The notes: generated from the letters alone by a model not told the origin. A stretch of DNA of 64,000 nucleotides from DAOTWC01 sp048499435 (GCA_048499435.1 JASNZW010000007.1:62001-126000), one strand, 5' to 3'. Shown: positions 25,546 to 35,049, numbered from the stretch's first letter. Program-made: numbers and translations.

Positions 25546-26724
25546 TTAGCCCGCCCGGCGCGCCAGCGCCGCGCTGATGCGCTCCAGCGCTGCGGTGAGC
25601 GTGGCGCGCGGGCAGCCGAAGTTGAGGCGCACGAACCCCTCACCGCCCTGGCCGAACCAGGCGCCATCGTTGACCGCGATTCTTGCTTCCTGCAGGAAGA
25701 AATCGGACGGCTTGCCGGGGATGCCGGCGGCGCGGCAGTCGAGCCACGCCAGATACGTCCCTTCCGGGCAGGTGGGGACGATCTGCGGCAGATGGCGCTG
25801 TATATAATCCAGCAGATAGTCACGATTGGCCTCAAGATAGCGCAGCAGCGCGTCCTGCCAGGGCTGGCCTTCGCGGTAAGCGGCCAGCGTGGCGACCGTG
25901 CCCATCAGCCCGCTGTGAGCATTGGCCGCGTTCAGCTCCGCTGTAAGCTGGCGGCGCAGCTCATCGTCGGGTACGATCGCGTAGCCCAGGGCCAGCCCCG
26001 GCAGATTGAACGCTTTGCTGGCTGAATGCAGCGTGACCGTGCGCGCCGCCACCGCCGGGTTCAGCGCGCCGGTGGGGATGTGCTGATGGCCCTGGTAGAC
26101 CAGATCGGCGTGAATCTCGTCGGAGACGATCACCAGGTTGTGGCGCAGACAGATGTCCGTCAGGCGTTCCAGCTCAGCGCGCGACCACACCCGGCCAACC
26201 GGGTTGTGCGGGCTGCACAGGATGAACAGGCGCGTGTCGGGCGTGATCGCCGCCTCGAAGCGGTCGAAGTCAATCTCATAGCGCAGGCAGCCGTTGACGC
26301 GCACGGCGTCCAGCTCGGCGACGCGCAGCGGGCGGCCGGCGTTGCCCGGCGCGCTCATAAAGGGGCCGTAGACCGGTGTCTGGATCAGCACGCTGCCGTC
26401 TGTGGGCGCGGCGTAGGCTTTGCTGACGAGATACAGGCCGTAGAACAGATTGGGCATAAACACAATGTGCTGCGGGTCCACCTGCCAACTGTAACGCTGC
26501 GCCATCCGGTCGCTGATGGCCTGCGCCAGATGCTTTTCTGAGCCGAAGGCGTAGCCGAAGATGCCGTGCTCGACGCGCTCGTGCAGCGCGCGCAGCACCG
26601 GCTCTGGCGAGCGAAAATCCATGTCTGCCACCCACAGCGGCAGCACGTCCTCGTCGAAAGCATTCCACTTAATGCTGTCGCTGTCGCGGCGCGGGATCAC
26701 GGTATCGAAGTCGTAACTGGTCAT
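25546..26724 (-). CDS. PatB/MalY-type pyridoxal-phosphate C-S lyase/aminotransferase
   Basis: A 392-residue fold-type I PLP enzyme. FDTVIPRRDSDSIKWN and LPLWVADMDF are characteristic of the MalY/PatB group (cystathionine beta-lyase-like); the PLP Lys lies in LHSASKAFNLPGLALG, and LFILCSPHNPVGRVW and IVSDEIHADLVY bind cofactor. It likely cleaves cystathionine or cysteine to pyruvate, ammonia and a thiol, or acts as an aminotransferase. It stands alone, 10 bp from the convergent esterase gene. Confidence 0.92.
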   Translation of the reverse strand: MTSYDFDTVIPRRDSDSIKWNAFDEDVLPLWVADMDFRSPEPVLRALHERVEHGIFGYAFGSEKHLAQAISDRMAQRYSWQVDPQHIVFMPNLFYGLYLVSKAYAAPTDGSVLIQTPVYGPFMSAPGNAGRPLRVAELDAVRVNGCLRYEIDFDRFEAAITPDTRLFILCSPHNPVGRVWSRAELERLTDICLRHNLVIVSDEIHADLVYQGHQHIPTGALNPAVAARTVTLHSASKAFNLPGLALGYAIVPDDELRRQLTAELNAANAHSGLMGTVATLAAYREGQPWQDALLRYLEANRDYLLDYIQRHLPQIVPTCPEGTYLAWLDCRAAGIPGKPSDFFLQEARIAVNDGAWFGQGGEGFVRLNFGCPRATLTAALERISAALARRAG

Positions 26725-26773
26725 GGAGTCCGCTTTCAGGGTTACAGGTATCAGCCGTTAAGGTTAGCAGGTG

Positions 26774-28549
26774 TTACAGCAGCGACTGCTGCCGGCCCGG
26801 CGCGCGCGGGGCGCGGGCCAGTTTCTTTTCGCGCGCCTCGTTGAGGATGTCGCGCGCGGTCTGGCTGCCGCTGTCGCCGGTCGCGCCCAGCATTTCGGCC
26901 AGCTCAGCCACGCGCTGTTCCTCGTCCAGCGGCGCGACTTCGGTCGCGACACGGCGGGCGTTAACGTCCTTGTGAACGCGGAAATGGCGGTCAGCGTAGC
27001 CGGCAAGCTGCGCCAGGTGTGTCACGACCAGCACCTGGTGCGAGCTGGTAAGCGTCCACAGCTTCTCGCCAACGATGCCGCCGACGCGCCCGCCGATGCC
27101 CTGATCAATTTCATCGAAGATCAGCGTTGGGGTGCGGTCGGCCTGCGACAGCACGCGCTTAAGCGCCAGCATGATGCGCGCGGTCTCGCCGCCGGAAGCG
27201 ACTTTCACCAGCGGGCGCAGCGGCTCGCCGGGGTTGGCGCTCATCATAAACTCAACCTCATCAATGCCGGTAGGGCCAAAGGCGACGCGCCGGTCGCCAA
27301 CAAAGCAGCCCTCGTCGTCGTCGCGGTAGGTGACAGCGACTTCAAAGCGGGTGTGCTCCATCTTCAGGTCCGCCAGCTCGGCCACGACGGATTCGCTCAG
27401 CTTTTTGCCGAAGGTCTGGCGCACCTGGCTGATCTTCTGGCCCATTTCGCCGATATACGTAAGCAGCTTGGTCTCCTGGCCGCGCAGGGTTTCCAGGCGT
27501 TCCTCGCTGTTTTCGAGCGTGTCCAGCTCAGCGCGGGCGCGCTCGGCGTAGGCGATCACTTCCTCGATGGTTGCGCCGAAGCGCCGCTTGAGGCGCGTGA
27601 TGGTCTCCAGGCGCTCCTCAACCTCGTCCATCCGCGCCGGGCTGTACTCGACAGATTCAGCGTAATCCTGAATGGAGATGGACAGTTCCTGCGCCTGTTC
27701 GCTGATGGTGTCGGCGAACTGCGACAGCTCCTTGAGCGTGGGGTCAATGTTGGAGAGCTTGGCCAGCAGCACCGCCGCCCGCTGTAACTGGTCAACGGCG
27801 TTGGGGCTGTCGGCGGCGCTGTCATCGCCGATCAGCAGCAGCACGGCCTCGGCGATGAGGGTCGCAAGCTGTTCGCTGTTGGCCATGCGCGTGCGCTCGG
27901 CGCGCAGCTCCTCCTCTTCGCCCGCTTTAAGCTGGGCGGCGTCGATTTCCTCGGCGTCGGCGCGCAGGCGCTCAGCGCGGCGTTTGAGCGCGGTTTCATC
28001 CGCCAGCAGCGCCGCGATCTCGCGGCGGACGCCGGCCACCCGCTCGACCATTGTCGCCATCGCCGCGCGCATTTCCAGCAGGTCGGCGTAGCGGTCGAGC
28101 AGGTCAATATGGCTGGCGGTGCGCAGCAGCGAGAGGTGTTCGCTTTGGCCGTGAACGTCTACCAGCGCCTCGCTGATTTCGCGCAGCACGTCCTGGGCGA
28201 CGGTCACGCCGTTGACGCGCGCGGTTGAGCGCCCGCTGCCGCGAATCTCGCGCCCCAGGACGACGAAGGCCGCGTTTTCGTCCTCCAGCAGGTCGGCGCG
28301 GCGCAGCGCCTCAACCACGATCGGCCGGGTGTGCGCGTCGAGCGCGAACACGCCTTCGATCAGCGCGCGGTCAGCGCCGGCGCGAATCATGGCGTTGTCG
28401 GCCTTGCCGCCCAGAAGCTGTTCAACGGCATCAATAATGATGGATTTGCCGGCGCCGGTCTCGCCGGTGATGACGTTGAAGCCAGGGGCGAAACCCAGCT
28501 CAAGGTTGTCAATAATTGCGAAGTTGCGGATACGCAGTTCTTCCAGCAT
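26774..28549 (-). CDS. recN: DNA repair protein RecN
   Basis: A 591-residue SMC-like ATPase of double-strand break repair. N-terminal IRNFAIIDNLEL leads to Walker A GETGAGKS (29-36). The middle is a long coiled coil (about 160-360). The C-terminal head has the signature VKVASGGETARIMLALKRVL and Walker B LIFDEIDQGIGG. Slightly longer than many homologues. It lies 20 bp downstream of the zinc-finger membrane gene and nadK, a neighbourhood (nadK-recN) common in bacteria. No clear LexA box is visible upstream. Confidence 0.97.
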   Translation of the reverse strand: MLEELRIRNFAIIDNLELGFAPGFNVITGETGAGKSIIIDAVEQLLGGKADNAMIRAGADRALIEGVFALDAHTRPIVVEALRRADLLEDENAAFVVLGREIRGSGRSTARVNGVTVAQDVLREISEALVDVHGQSEHLSLLRTASHIDLLDRYADLLEMRAAMATMVERVAGVRREIAALLADETALKRRAERLRADAEEIDAAQLKAGEEEELRAERTRMANSEQLATLIAEAVLLLIGDDSAADSPNAVDQLQRAAVLLAKLSNIDPTLKELSQFADTISEQAQELSISIQDYAESVEYSPARMDEVEERLETITRLKRRFGATIEEVIAYAERARAELDTLENSEERLETLRGQETKLLTYIGEMGQKISQVRQTFGKKLSESVVAELADLKMEHTRFEVAVTYRDDDEGCFVGDRRVAFGPTGIDEVEFMMSANPGEPLRPLVKVASGGETARIMLALKRVLSQADRTPTLIFDEIDQGIGGRVGGIVGEKLWTLTSSHQVLVVTHLAQLAGYADRHFRVHKDVNARRVATEVAPLDEEQRVAELAEMLGATGDSGSQTARDILNEAREKKLARAPRAPGRQQSLL

Positions 28550-28569
28550 ACGTCACCCTGAACGTGTGT

Positions 28570-29076
28570 CTAAATTCTCAGGCGAAAACGGCCGTACACC
28601 GTCGCTGCCACTATGCCGGTGTAGGCCAGGAAAGTAAGCGAGAACACGACCTGCCCGGTTAAAACCAGCCCCAGCGCCAGCGCGCCCACCACCACGCCGG
28701 CAGCGGCGACGGCCCCCGAATAGCGGCCGCGCCGCCGGCCTGTGAGGCGCAGCGCGGCCTCGCCGATGCCGCCGCCCACCGGCAGCGCCAGCAGGATCAC
28801 GAACAGCAGGAAGCCGCCCAGCAGCGACAGCACAAACAGCCCCAGCGCGCTGAGCACGGCGCTGACGCCGAACACGATCACATAATCAGCGGTGGTGCCT
28901 TTGTAGAATTTGTCGTCGTGCTGACGCACGCACTCGCGGCAGCGGTAGCCGACAGGCGTCAGGACGGCGCACTCAGCGCACATCAGCCGGCCGCATTTGT
29001 TACAGCGCAGGGCGGTTTCGCGGTCAGGGTGGACGGCGCAGAAGGTGGTTTCAGCGGCGGGGTCGTAGTCGGTCAC
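28570..29076 (-). CDS. B-box-type zinc-binding membrane protein
   Basis: A 168-residue protein. An N-terminal zinc module at about residues 12-50 has the pattern CAVHPDRETALRCNKCGRLM followed by two further Cys pairs in CAECAVLTP and CRECVRQH. Four hydrophobic segments follow (about 65-85, 88-110, 122-142, 145-165). Similar B-box/rhomboid-associated zinc heads precede membrane domains in many actinobacterial and Chloroflexota proteins; no rhomboid Ser/His is visible here. It overlaps nadK by 4 bp (ATGA) and precedes recN by 20 bp. Function unknown. Confidence 0.75.
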   Translation of the reverse strand: MTDYDPAAETTFCAVHPDRETALRCNKCGRLMCAECAVLTPVGYRCRECVRQHDDKFYKGTTADYVIVFGVSAVLSALGLFVLSLLGGFLLFVILLALPVGGGIGEAALRLTGRRRGRYSGAVAAAGVVVGALALGLVLTGQVVFSLTFLAYTGIVAATVYGRFRLRI

Positions 29077-29972
29077 TGTCTGTCCTTTGGCGGCTGATGG
29101 GGGGGCTGGTGGCCGGGGGGAGTCAGGTGCGGCGGCTCCAGGCGGTCCAGCAGCGAACGATAGAAATAACCGCGCTCGCGCAGACGGACAAAGCGGCTGG
29201 TGTGGCTGCTGGTCTGCACGCGCACGAGGTCGCCGGCGCGCACATCAGGGAACAACTGGCCATCGAACGTGACGACGATCTCGCGGTCAGCGTCAGGCGA
29301 GGGGATAACCTCGACAACCGCGCCCTGCGCGAGCACGATAGGCCGGTCCATGCTCAGGTGCGGCGCGACGGGCACGATCAGAATGTTGGCCAGCTCAGGC
29401 GACAGGATTGGCCCGCCGCAGGCCAGGGCGTAAGCAGTGGAGCCGGTTGGCGTGGCGATAATCACGGCGTCGGCGTTGTACGTGGTGGCCCAGCCGCTGT
29501 CGATATAGGTTTCAAAGCGGACGGTGCGCGTTACCACGCCCCGGCTGACTACGATGTCGTTCAGCGCCTCGGCCTCGCCGATCACCGCGCCGTTGCGCAC
29601 GATGGCGGCGCGCACCATCATGCGCTTTTCGATCCAGTAGCCGCCGTTGAGCAGCCGGTCAAGGTGCGCTTCCCAGGTCGTCGGGTTGTCTATTTCGGTC
29701 AGGAAGCCGAGCAGGCCCTTGTTCACGCCCAGCACCGGCACGCCAAAACGGGCGCAGACCCGCGCGGCGCGCAGCATCGCGCCGTCGCCGCCAATGGCGA
29801 CCACCAGGTCGGACGCGGCGACGGCATCCAGCACATCCTCCTCGGCCCAGCGCACCCGCTCCCAGTGATGGATGCCACGCGCGGCAAGTGTGGCGGCAAC
29901 GTACTGCGCCACCGGGGCGGTATGCGGCCGCAGCGGGTGGGCCAGTATGCCGACACAGTTGAAGGTCGTCAC
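29073..29972 (-). CDS. nadK: NAD+ kinase
   Basis: A 299-residue kinase making NADP+ from NAD+. The GGDG motif is at 61-64 (VVAIGGDGAMLRAA), VLGVNKGLLGFLTEI and EALNDIVVSRG carry NAD-binding residues, and ADAVIIATPTGSTAYALACG is the conserved second half. A Pro/His-rich tail (about 18 residues) extends the C-terminus. GTG 29972 is preceded by GGAG at suitable distance. First gene of a three-gene minus-strand operon with the zinc membrane protein and recN. Confidence 0.96.
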   Translation of the reverse strand: MTTFNCVGILAHPLRPHTAPVAQYVAATLAARGIHHWERVRWAEEDVLDAVAASDLVVAIGGDGAMLRAARVCARFGVPVLGVNKGLLGFLTEIDNPTTWEAHLDRLLNGGYWIEKRMMVRAAIVRNGAVIGEAEALNDIVVSRGVVTRTVRFETYIDSGWATTYNADAVIIATPTGSTAYALACGGPILSPELANILIVPVAPHLSMDRPIVLAQGAVVEVIPSPDADREIVVTFDGQLFPDVRAGDLVRVQTSSHTSRFVRLRERGYFYRSLLDRLEPPHLTPPGHQPPHQPPKDRQ

Positions 29973-30127
29973 AGCGCAAGCTCCTGAACGCCATCATTAT
30001 AGACCAAGCCCGCCGCGCGCGCCCGCCGGACGGGCCGCGCACTAGTAGCACGCATATTCTAGCGCAGACGCCGCGATCTGGCGAGTGTGTCTGCGCCGCC
30101 GCCTGCCCTACGCCGGCAAAGTCGGGG

Positions 30128-30156
30128 TTGGAGTGGAGGTAAGTACAGGTTATGAT
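30128..30156 (+). promoter_or_regulatory. Sigma70-type promoter of SUMF1-fold gene
   Basis: TTGGAG (30128-30133), 17-bp spacer, TATGAT (30151-30156). Transcription would start near 30163, giving a 43-base leader that contains GAGGAGA before ATG 30206. The rest of 29973-30205 holds no gene that I can support. Confidence 0.5.
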
Positions 30157-30205
30157 AGCGGACTATTCAGCCTGGTGTTTCCCTGGCCTGAGGAGAATTG
30201 GCGCT

Positions 30206-31621
30206 ATGTCACGAAACTATGGATCACTGGGGGGCCGCCGGTCATCGGGCGGCGCCTGGCAGTGGGTGGTGATCGGCGTGCTGGTCGGGTTTGCCTGCTC
30301 GATCACGCTGGGGCTGGGCGGCATCGCCGCCGGGCTGCTGTACCTGGATGTCGAAGGGCTGCCCGGCAGGGCCAGCCCCACGCCGCTTGTGATGGTTATC
30401 ACGGCCACGCCGGAGCCGGTCACGCCGACGCTCTCGCCGACGCCGGCCCCGCCGACGCCGACATCTATGCCGGTGCAGGAGATCAGCGCCCCGACGCCAA
30501 CGCCCACTACCGACCCGGCGCTGGTGCAGGTTGAGCCGAGCATTACGCCCACCACAGCGGCGCTGCCTGAAGCGGCTGAGGGCAGCGGCGCGCAGGCGGC
30601 GAGCGCTGTGCCTGCCGCGCTTCAGGGGATGCTCTCTGAGCTGGTGGCGGTGGACGGCGGCACGTTCACGATGGGCACGGACCTGGCCGAAGTGCGGGCG
30701 GCGGTTGACCAGTGTGTGGCCGATGACGGCCAATGCCAGATCTCTTATGGCGAGGACTCGCTGCCGTCGCGGCAGGTCACGCTGGACCCCTTCCAGATCG
30801 AAACCACTGAGGTCACTTACCAGCAGTATCTCACGTTCCTCAACTCGCTGGGGCCGCGCAGCCACCTCAACGGCTGCGACGGCTTTGCCTGCCTGGCGAC
30901 GACCAATGAAACGGACGCCAGCAACGTGATTTTCGACAGCGCCAACTACCGCGTACAGTCGTTTCTTGAGCAGTACCCGGTGGCGGGTGTGACCTGGTAC
31001 GGCGCGCGCGCCTACTGCAACGCGATTGGCCGCCGCCTGCCGACCGAGGCTGAGTGGGAACGCGCCGCGCGCGGCAGCGACGGGCGCATCTTCCCCTGGG
31101 GGAATGAATACAGCGGCGACTTCGCCAAGACCAGCCGCCCGGTTGTCGATGAAAACCTGCGCGGAGCGGTGCAGACCGGCAGCTTCCCGCTGGGGCGCAG
31201 CCCCTACGGCGCGCTTGACATGGCCGGCAACGTCGAGGAATGGGTGAACGACTGGTATTCCGAGACTTACTATCGCCAGCCAGAGGCCAGCCAGCCCAAC
31301 CCGCAGGGGCCGCCCGCCGGCACGCAGAAGGTGCTGCGCGGCGGGTCCTGGGCGATGATGCCGTTCTTCGCGCGCACGCCGCACCGCCGCAGCCTTGAGC
31401 CGGACCGGCAGACGATTTCCGCCGGCTTCCGCTGCGCCGCTGACGCCGCCACGCCCGGCCTGAGCAGCGGCGTGCCCGTGCAGCCTGCGCCGCTGGGCAG
31501 CGGCGCGCAGACCGCGCCAGAAACGATTGACAGCGCGCCGACGCTGCCGCCAACACCCACCACGAACGCCCCGGCTGGCCAGGCAACGGCGACACTGCCG
31601 CCGCTGCCGCCTGGCGGCTGA
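30206..31621 (+). CDS. Membrane-anchored SUMF1/FGE-fold protein without FGE cysteines
   Basis: A 471-residue protein. One signal-anchor helix (about residues 16-40) is followed by a Thr/Pro-rich linker to about residue 100, then a formylglycine-generating-enzyme-sulfatase (SUMF1) domain: VDGGTFTMGTD, QIETTEVTYQQYLTFLN, PVAGVTWYGARAYCNAIGRR, LPTEAEWERAARG, YGALDMAGNVEEWVNDWY, and LRGGSW to GFRCAAD at the end. True FGE carries two Cys after the GGS motif; here these positions read Met and Ala. It is therefore probably a structural or ligand-binding SUMF1 protein outside the cell. ATG 30206 fits the GGAG site and the upstream promoter. Confidence 0.88.
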   Translation: MSRNYGSLGGRRSSGGAWQWVVIGVLVGFACSITLGLGGIAAGLLYLDVEGLPGRASPTPLVMVITATPEPVTPTLSPTPAPPTPTSMPVQEISAPTPTPTTDPALVQVEPSITPTTAALPEAAEGSGAQAASAVPAALQGMLSELVAVDGGTFTMGTDLAEVRAAVDQCVADDGQCQISYGEDSLPSRQVTLDPFQIETTEVTYQQYLTFLNSLGPRSHLNGCDGFACLATTNETDASNVIFDSANYRVQSFLEQYPVAGVTWYGARAYCNAIGRRLPTEAEWERAARGSDGRIFPWGNEYSGDFAKTSRPVVDENLRGAVQTGSFPLGRSPYGALDMAGNVEEWVNDWYSETYYRQPEASQPNPQGPPAGTQKVLRGGSWAMMPFFARTPHRRSLEPDRQTISAGFRCAADAATPGLSSGVPVQPAPLGSGAQTAPETIDSAPTLPPTPTTNAPAGQATATLPPLPPGG

Positions 31622-31632
31622 GGGCAGCGGGA

Positions 31633-33162
31633 CTACTCGATATAGCCCAGCGCGCGCAGGCTGGCGGTGATCGCCGCGTCGGCCTGCGCGGGCAGCGGGC
31701 TGTCCCCGTCCGCGCGCGCCGCCAGCGCCGCCGTGAACGCGCCCAACCGCGACATTAAGCGCGCCACCTGTTCGGGGCGCGCCAGCGCCAGGTTGTGCGC
31801 GTCGGCGGGGTCGTCGGCGGCGTTAAACAGCGCCTCGGCTGCGCCGCCGACCGTGACCAGTTTCCAGCCTTCCGCAACCACCGCGCGCCGTGTTTCGCCC
31901 AGACGCAGCCGTTCGATAAGGCGCGGCGCGCGCTTTTCAAGCAGGCGCAGCAGCGTAACGGGCGGGTAGGCTTCAGCGAAGGCCGCGCCGTCGTCAGCCG
32001 CGCCGCCGCGCGCCAGCGACAGACCGCGAACGTCAGCGTTGGGGTCGGCGGCGTCCAGCGGCGGCGTGACGCCGGCGGCCTCCAGCGCGGTGTGATAGAC
32101 GCGGCGCGTGGACACCGGCCCCGCTGCGCGCGCGGCGCGCCCCGCGCCGCCCGGCCAGCGCACCAGCAGCGGCACATGCACCAGCTCCTGATACACCACA
32201 AAACTGTGCCCGATACAGCCGTGATCGCCATGGCCCTCGCCGTGGTCGGCCAGCAGGATAACCAGCGTGTGGTCAAGCGCGCCGCTGGCCCGCAGATAGC
32301 TCAGCAGGCGGCCCAGATGCGCGTCCTGGGCGCGGATTTCGGCGTCGTAGTACGCGCGCAGGGCGGCGCGCTGCCAGTCTGCCAGCGGCGGATCGTCGGG
32401 GCTGGCCCAGCGGGCGGCCTGCGCGTTGAAGCGACGGATAAAGCGGGCGGCGCGCGCGTCACGGCACAGGTCAGGAGCGACCACCTCCAGCGCGGCCCGC
32501 GGCGGGCGGTAGGGCAGGTGCGCGCCCATAAGGTTGAGAAACGCAAACAGCGGCACGCTGCTGCCGGCGGCGCGCCGCCGCGCCAGATAGGCGATCATGT
32601 CGGTGATGGATTGGGCGGTGCGGCCCTTGTAGTTGACAAAGCGCGTCCACAGCGGGACCAGCAGCGGGTTCATGGAGGCGCGAAAGAGCGCGTCGGAGTG
32701 GGCGAAGCGGTTCTGGGTGGGGCGCGCGAAGCGCTGCCAGCGCTGGCGCAGCGGCCCGGCGGCGTCCAGCGGGCGGTTGACCGCCGCGCCAGCGTAAGCG
32801 TAAAAATCGGTGAAGCCGCGCGTCAGGTCGTTGTCGAGCGCGCCCACCAGCGGGTTATTGCTGAACCCGACGGTGTGATAGCCGGCGGCGCGCAGCGTCT
32901 CGGCCAGCGTCGGGTGCAGGCCAGAGAGCCTGTGGTGCGCCTGGGTGACGCCGTGCGCGCCGGGATACAGGCCGGTAAACAGGGACGCATGGGCGGGAAT
33001 AGTCCACTGTGCCGGGGCGACAGCCTGCGTGAACAGGGTTGAGTCGGCGGCGAAGGCGTCGAAGGCGGGCGATGTCGGGCGGTCATGGCCGTAGGCGGCG
33101 AGCCGGTCACGGCGCAGGGTGTCAAGCACGATCAGCAGAATGTCGGGGCGGGCAGGCGACAT
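31633..33162 (-). CDS. Sulfatase/alkaline-phosphatase-superfamily hydrolase with Thr nucleophile
   Basis: A 509-residue protein. The metal Asp in ILLIVLDTLRRDRLAAYG (Asp14) and the second metal site LLADHGEGHGDHG are intact. The formylglycine motif CxPxR is replaced by TIPAH (Thr54-His58 in WTIPAHASLFTGLYP). Lipoteichoic acid synthase uses a Thr in this place, so a Thr-based phosphoryl/sulfuryl transfer is possible. No membrane domain is present, so unlike LtaS it is soluble. The convergent SUMF1-type gene therefore has no obvious substrate here. Function open: arylsulfatase-like or phosphoglycerol-transferase-like. Confidence 0.85.
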   Translation of the reverse strand: MSPARPDILLIVLDTLRRDRLAAYGHDRPTSPAFDAFAADSTLFTQAVAPAQWTIPAHASLFTGLYPGAHGVTQAHHRLSGLHPTLAETLRAAGYHTVGFSNNPLVGALDNDLTRGFTDFYAYAGAAVNRPLDAAGPLRQRWQRFARPTQNRFAHSDALFRASMNPLLVPLWTRFVNYKGRTAQSITDMIAYLARRRAAGSSVPLFAFLNLMGAHLPYRPPRAALEVVAPDLCRDARAARFIRRFNAQAARWASPDDPPLADWQRAALRAYYDAEIRAQDAHLGRLLSYLRASGALDHTLVILLADHGEGHGDHGCIGHSFVVYQELVHVPLLVRWPGGAGRAARAAGPVSTRRVYHTALEAAGVTPPLDAADPNADVRGLSLARGGAADDGAAFAEAYPPVTLLRLLEKRAPRLIERLRLGETRRAVVAEGWKLVTVGGAAEALFNAADDPADAHNLALARPEQVARLMSRLGAFTAALAARADGDSPLPAQADAAITASLRALGYIE

Positions 33163-33202
33163 AGGCGCTCTCAGGGCGGCGATGTTACAGCCGGGCGGCC
33201 GG

Positions 33203-35017
33203 TCAGATCCGCCCGGCCGTAACGGGCAGCACCAGAGCCGAAGGGCGGGCCGCGTCGTGATAGATGGTCTGGTCGGCGGCGCAAAGCGCGGCGCCGGTGG
33301 CGATTGGCTCGCCCGTGCCGAGGTTGCGGTTCCAGCGCGGGTGCGCGCCGCTGCCGATGATCAGGCGCAGACGGTGGCCGGCCCGGAAGTAATAGGCGGT
33401 AGACCACATATCCACCGCGACACACCCCGGCTCGCGCCCGGTGTCGGTGCGGAGCAGGCCGTCGCAGATGTTGATGGAGCGCCCGTCGGGATAGACATCG
33501 CACAGCCGCCCGAAAAAATCGGTGTGCGCCAGGCTGGACTGCGCGAACAGCTCCAGCCGCACCGGGCCGACCAGTTCCAGGTCGCGCGCCAGCGGCGCCG
33601 ACGTGTACACCAGCACATCGCGGCGGGCCTCAAGACGCGCGTTCTTCACCGGCCCGGCCAGCGGGCTGAACTGCGCGCCGCCGATGACCGGCGTTGGGTC
33701 GGCGGGGTCGTAGCGGTAGGTGTCGGCGGCTTCGGGCTGCTGCGGCGGGTCGAACGTGAGGCTGCGGCCGCTATGCAGATAGACGCGCGTTTCGCGGGCG
33801 GGCGGGGGCCAGGCGGGCAGGTCGCGCCAGGCTTCCAGGCCCATCACGTAGATGCGCACTGGCTGCGCCCGCAGCTTATCCGCGTGCCCTTTGAGCTGGG
33901 CGTCGAACCAGTCCAGGCCGGTGTGCAGGCCGTCAATCATCATCATGCCGTTGCTGAAGTGATTCCAGTGGCCGATGGTCAGGTACGGGTTTTTGCCGGC
34001 GGCGCGCAGCTCAGCGTAATCGTTGAGCAGGCCGCGGAGGAAGAAATCGTACCAGCCGCCGACCAGGTGCACCGGGGCGTCAACGCGGGCCATGTTCACG
34101 GCCTGCTCGACTTCCTGCCACATCGGGTCGCTGGCGTCGGGCCGGCTGATCCAATTGCGGAAGTAGTCAACCGGGGACCCGTGCACCAGCGTGTCGGCTT
34201 CGATCAGCGGCAGGTGGTCGAAGCCGGGGGCGATCGTCGTTTCAACATCCTGAAGCAGGGGGGCTGCCGCCAGCAGCGACTGCAGCTCGACGTGTTCCAG
34301 CACGGCGCGCAGCGCCACGCGGTAGTCAGGCCGGAACAGCATCCGCAGGTGTCTGCGCAGCGCGCCAGGCGCCATCGAGCGCCAGCGGAGATCAAGCATC
34401 TGGAACAGGCCCATCCAGCGCAGGGCCAGCCCCAGGTCAAAGGCGTTATCCGGGAAAAGGATGCCGTGCAGCCGGGCGCTGGTGACGATCGGAAGCATGG
34501 CGGAAACCGGCGGCGCATCGGCGATCACCCACTGCACGATGCCCAGGTAGCTTGGCCCCCAGGTCGCGAGCTGGCCGTTAAACCAGGACCGCGTGCTGAT
34601 CCACGCCAGCGTGTCGAGGCCGTCGGCGCGTTCCTGGAAATAGGGGTCGAACGTGCCTTCCGAGTCGAAGCGTCCGCGAATATCCTGCACCAGCACATGA
34701 TAGCCGCGCTCAGCGAAACGCTGAACGAGAAATTCCACCAGAAAGCCGAAGATGCCGTGATTGTGATTGCGCCCGTAAGGTGTGCGGACGAGAACGGTGG
34801 GGTAGCGGCCTGGCTGGTGCGGGTAATAATGATCGGCGGCCAGGCGCGCGCCGTCGCGCATCAGCAGGTGCAGGTTCCACTCCACCCGGACACCAGAGCG
34901 CGGCGGGTCCAGCGCCAGCAGGCGGGCGATGATATGCCGCCGCCGGACGAAGATCAGCGCGCCAAGCGCGGCCAGCAGCGCCAGCAGCGCGCCAAGCAAG
35001 CGGATTACAGTTTTCAT
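33203..35017 (-). CDS. CocE/NonD-family hydrolase (X-Pro dipeptidyl-peptidase type)
   Basis: A 604-residue protein with an N-terminal signal anchor (LLGALLALLAALGALIFV). The catalytic domain has LLMRDGARLAADHYYP, VLVRTPYGR, VLVQDIRGRFDSEGTF and the nucleophile motif GPSYLG. The acid/His region is GGWYDFFLRG and TIGHWNHFSNG. The C-terminal jelly-roll (about 430-604) is the domain typical of CocE/PepX. Members hydrolyse esters, amides or X-Pro peptides. Located 40 bp from the sulfatase-like gene and 32 bp from the thioester reductase gene, all on the minus strand, so probably one operon. Confidence 0.92.
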   Translation of the reverse strand: MKTVIRLLGALLALLAALGALIFVRRRHIIARLLALDPPRSGVRVEWNLHLLMRDGARLAADHYYPHQPGRYPTVLVRTPYGRNHNHGIFGFLVEFLVQRFAERGYHVLVQDIRGRFDSEGTFDPYFQERADGLDTLAWISTRSWFNGQLATWGPSYLGIVQWVIADAPPVSAMLPIVTSARLHGILFPDNAFDLGLALRWMGLFQMLDLRWRSMAPGALRRHLRMLFRPDYRVALRAVLEHVELQSLLAAAPLLQDVETTIAPGFDHLPLIEADTLVHGSPVDYFRNWISRPDASDPMWQEVEQAVNMARVDAPVHLVGGWYDFFLRGLLNDYAELRAAGKNPYLTIGHWNHFSNGMMMIDGLHTGLDWFDAQLKGHADKLRAQPVRIYVMGLEAWRDLPAWPPPARETRVYLHSGRSLTFDPPQQPEAADTYRYDPADPTPVIGGAQFSPLAGPVKNARLEARRDVLVYTSAPLARDLELVGPVRLELFAQSSLAHTDFFGRLCDVYPDGRSINICDGLLRTDTGREPGCVAVDMWSTAYYFRAGHRLRLIIGSGAHPRWNRNLGTGEPIATGAALCAADQTIYHDAARPSALVLPVTAGRI

Positions 35018-35049
35018 AGGCCCTTTGCCCTTTTTAGCCGTCGGCGACG

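Noticed and set aside
28549..28580. Possible LexA box upstream of recN (GAACGTGTGTCT)
   Set aside because: The second half-site departs from GTTC at two positions, and the site lies between co-transcribed genes.
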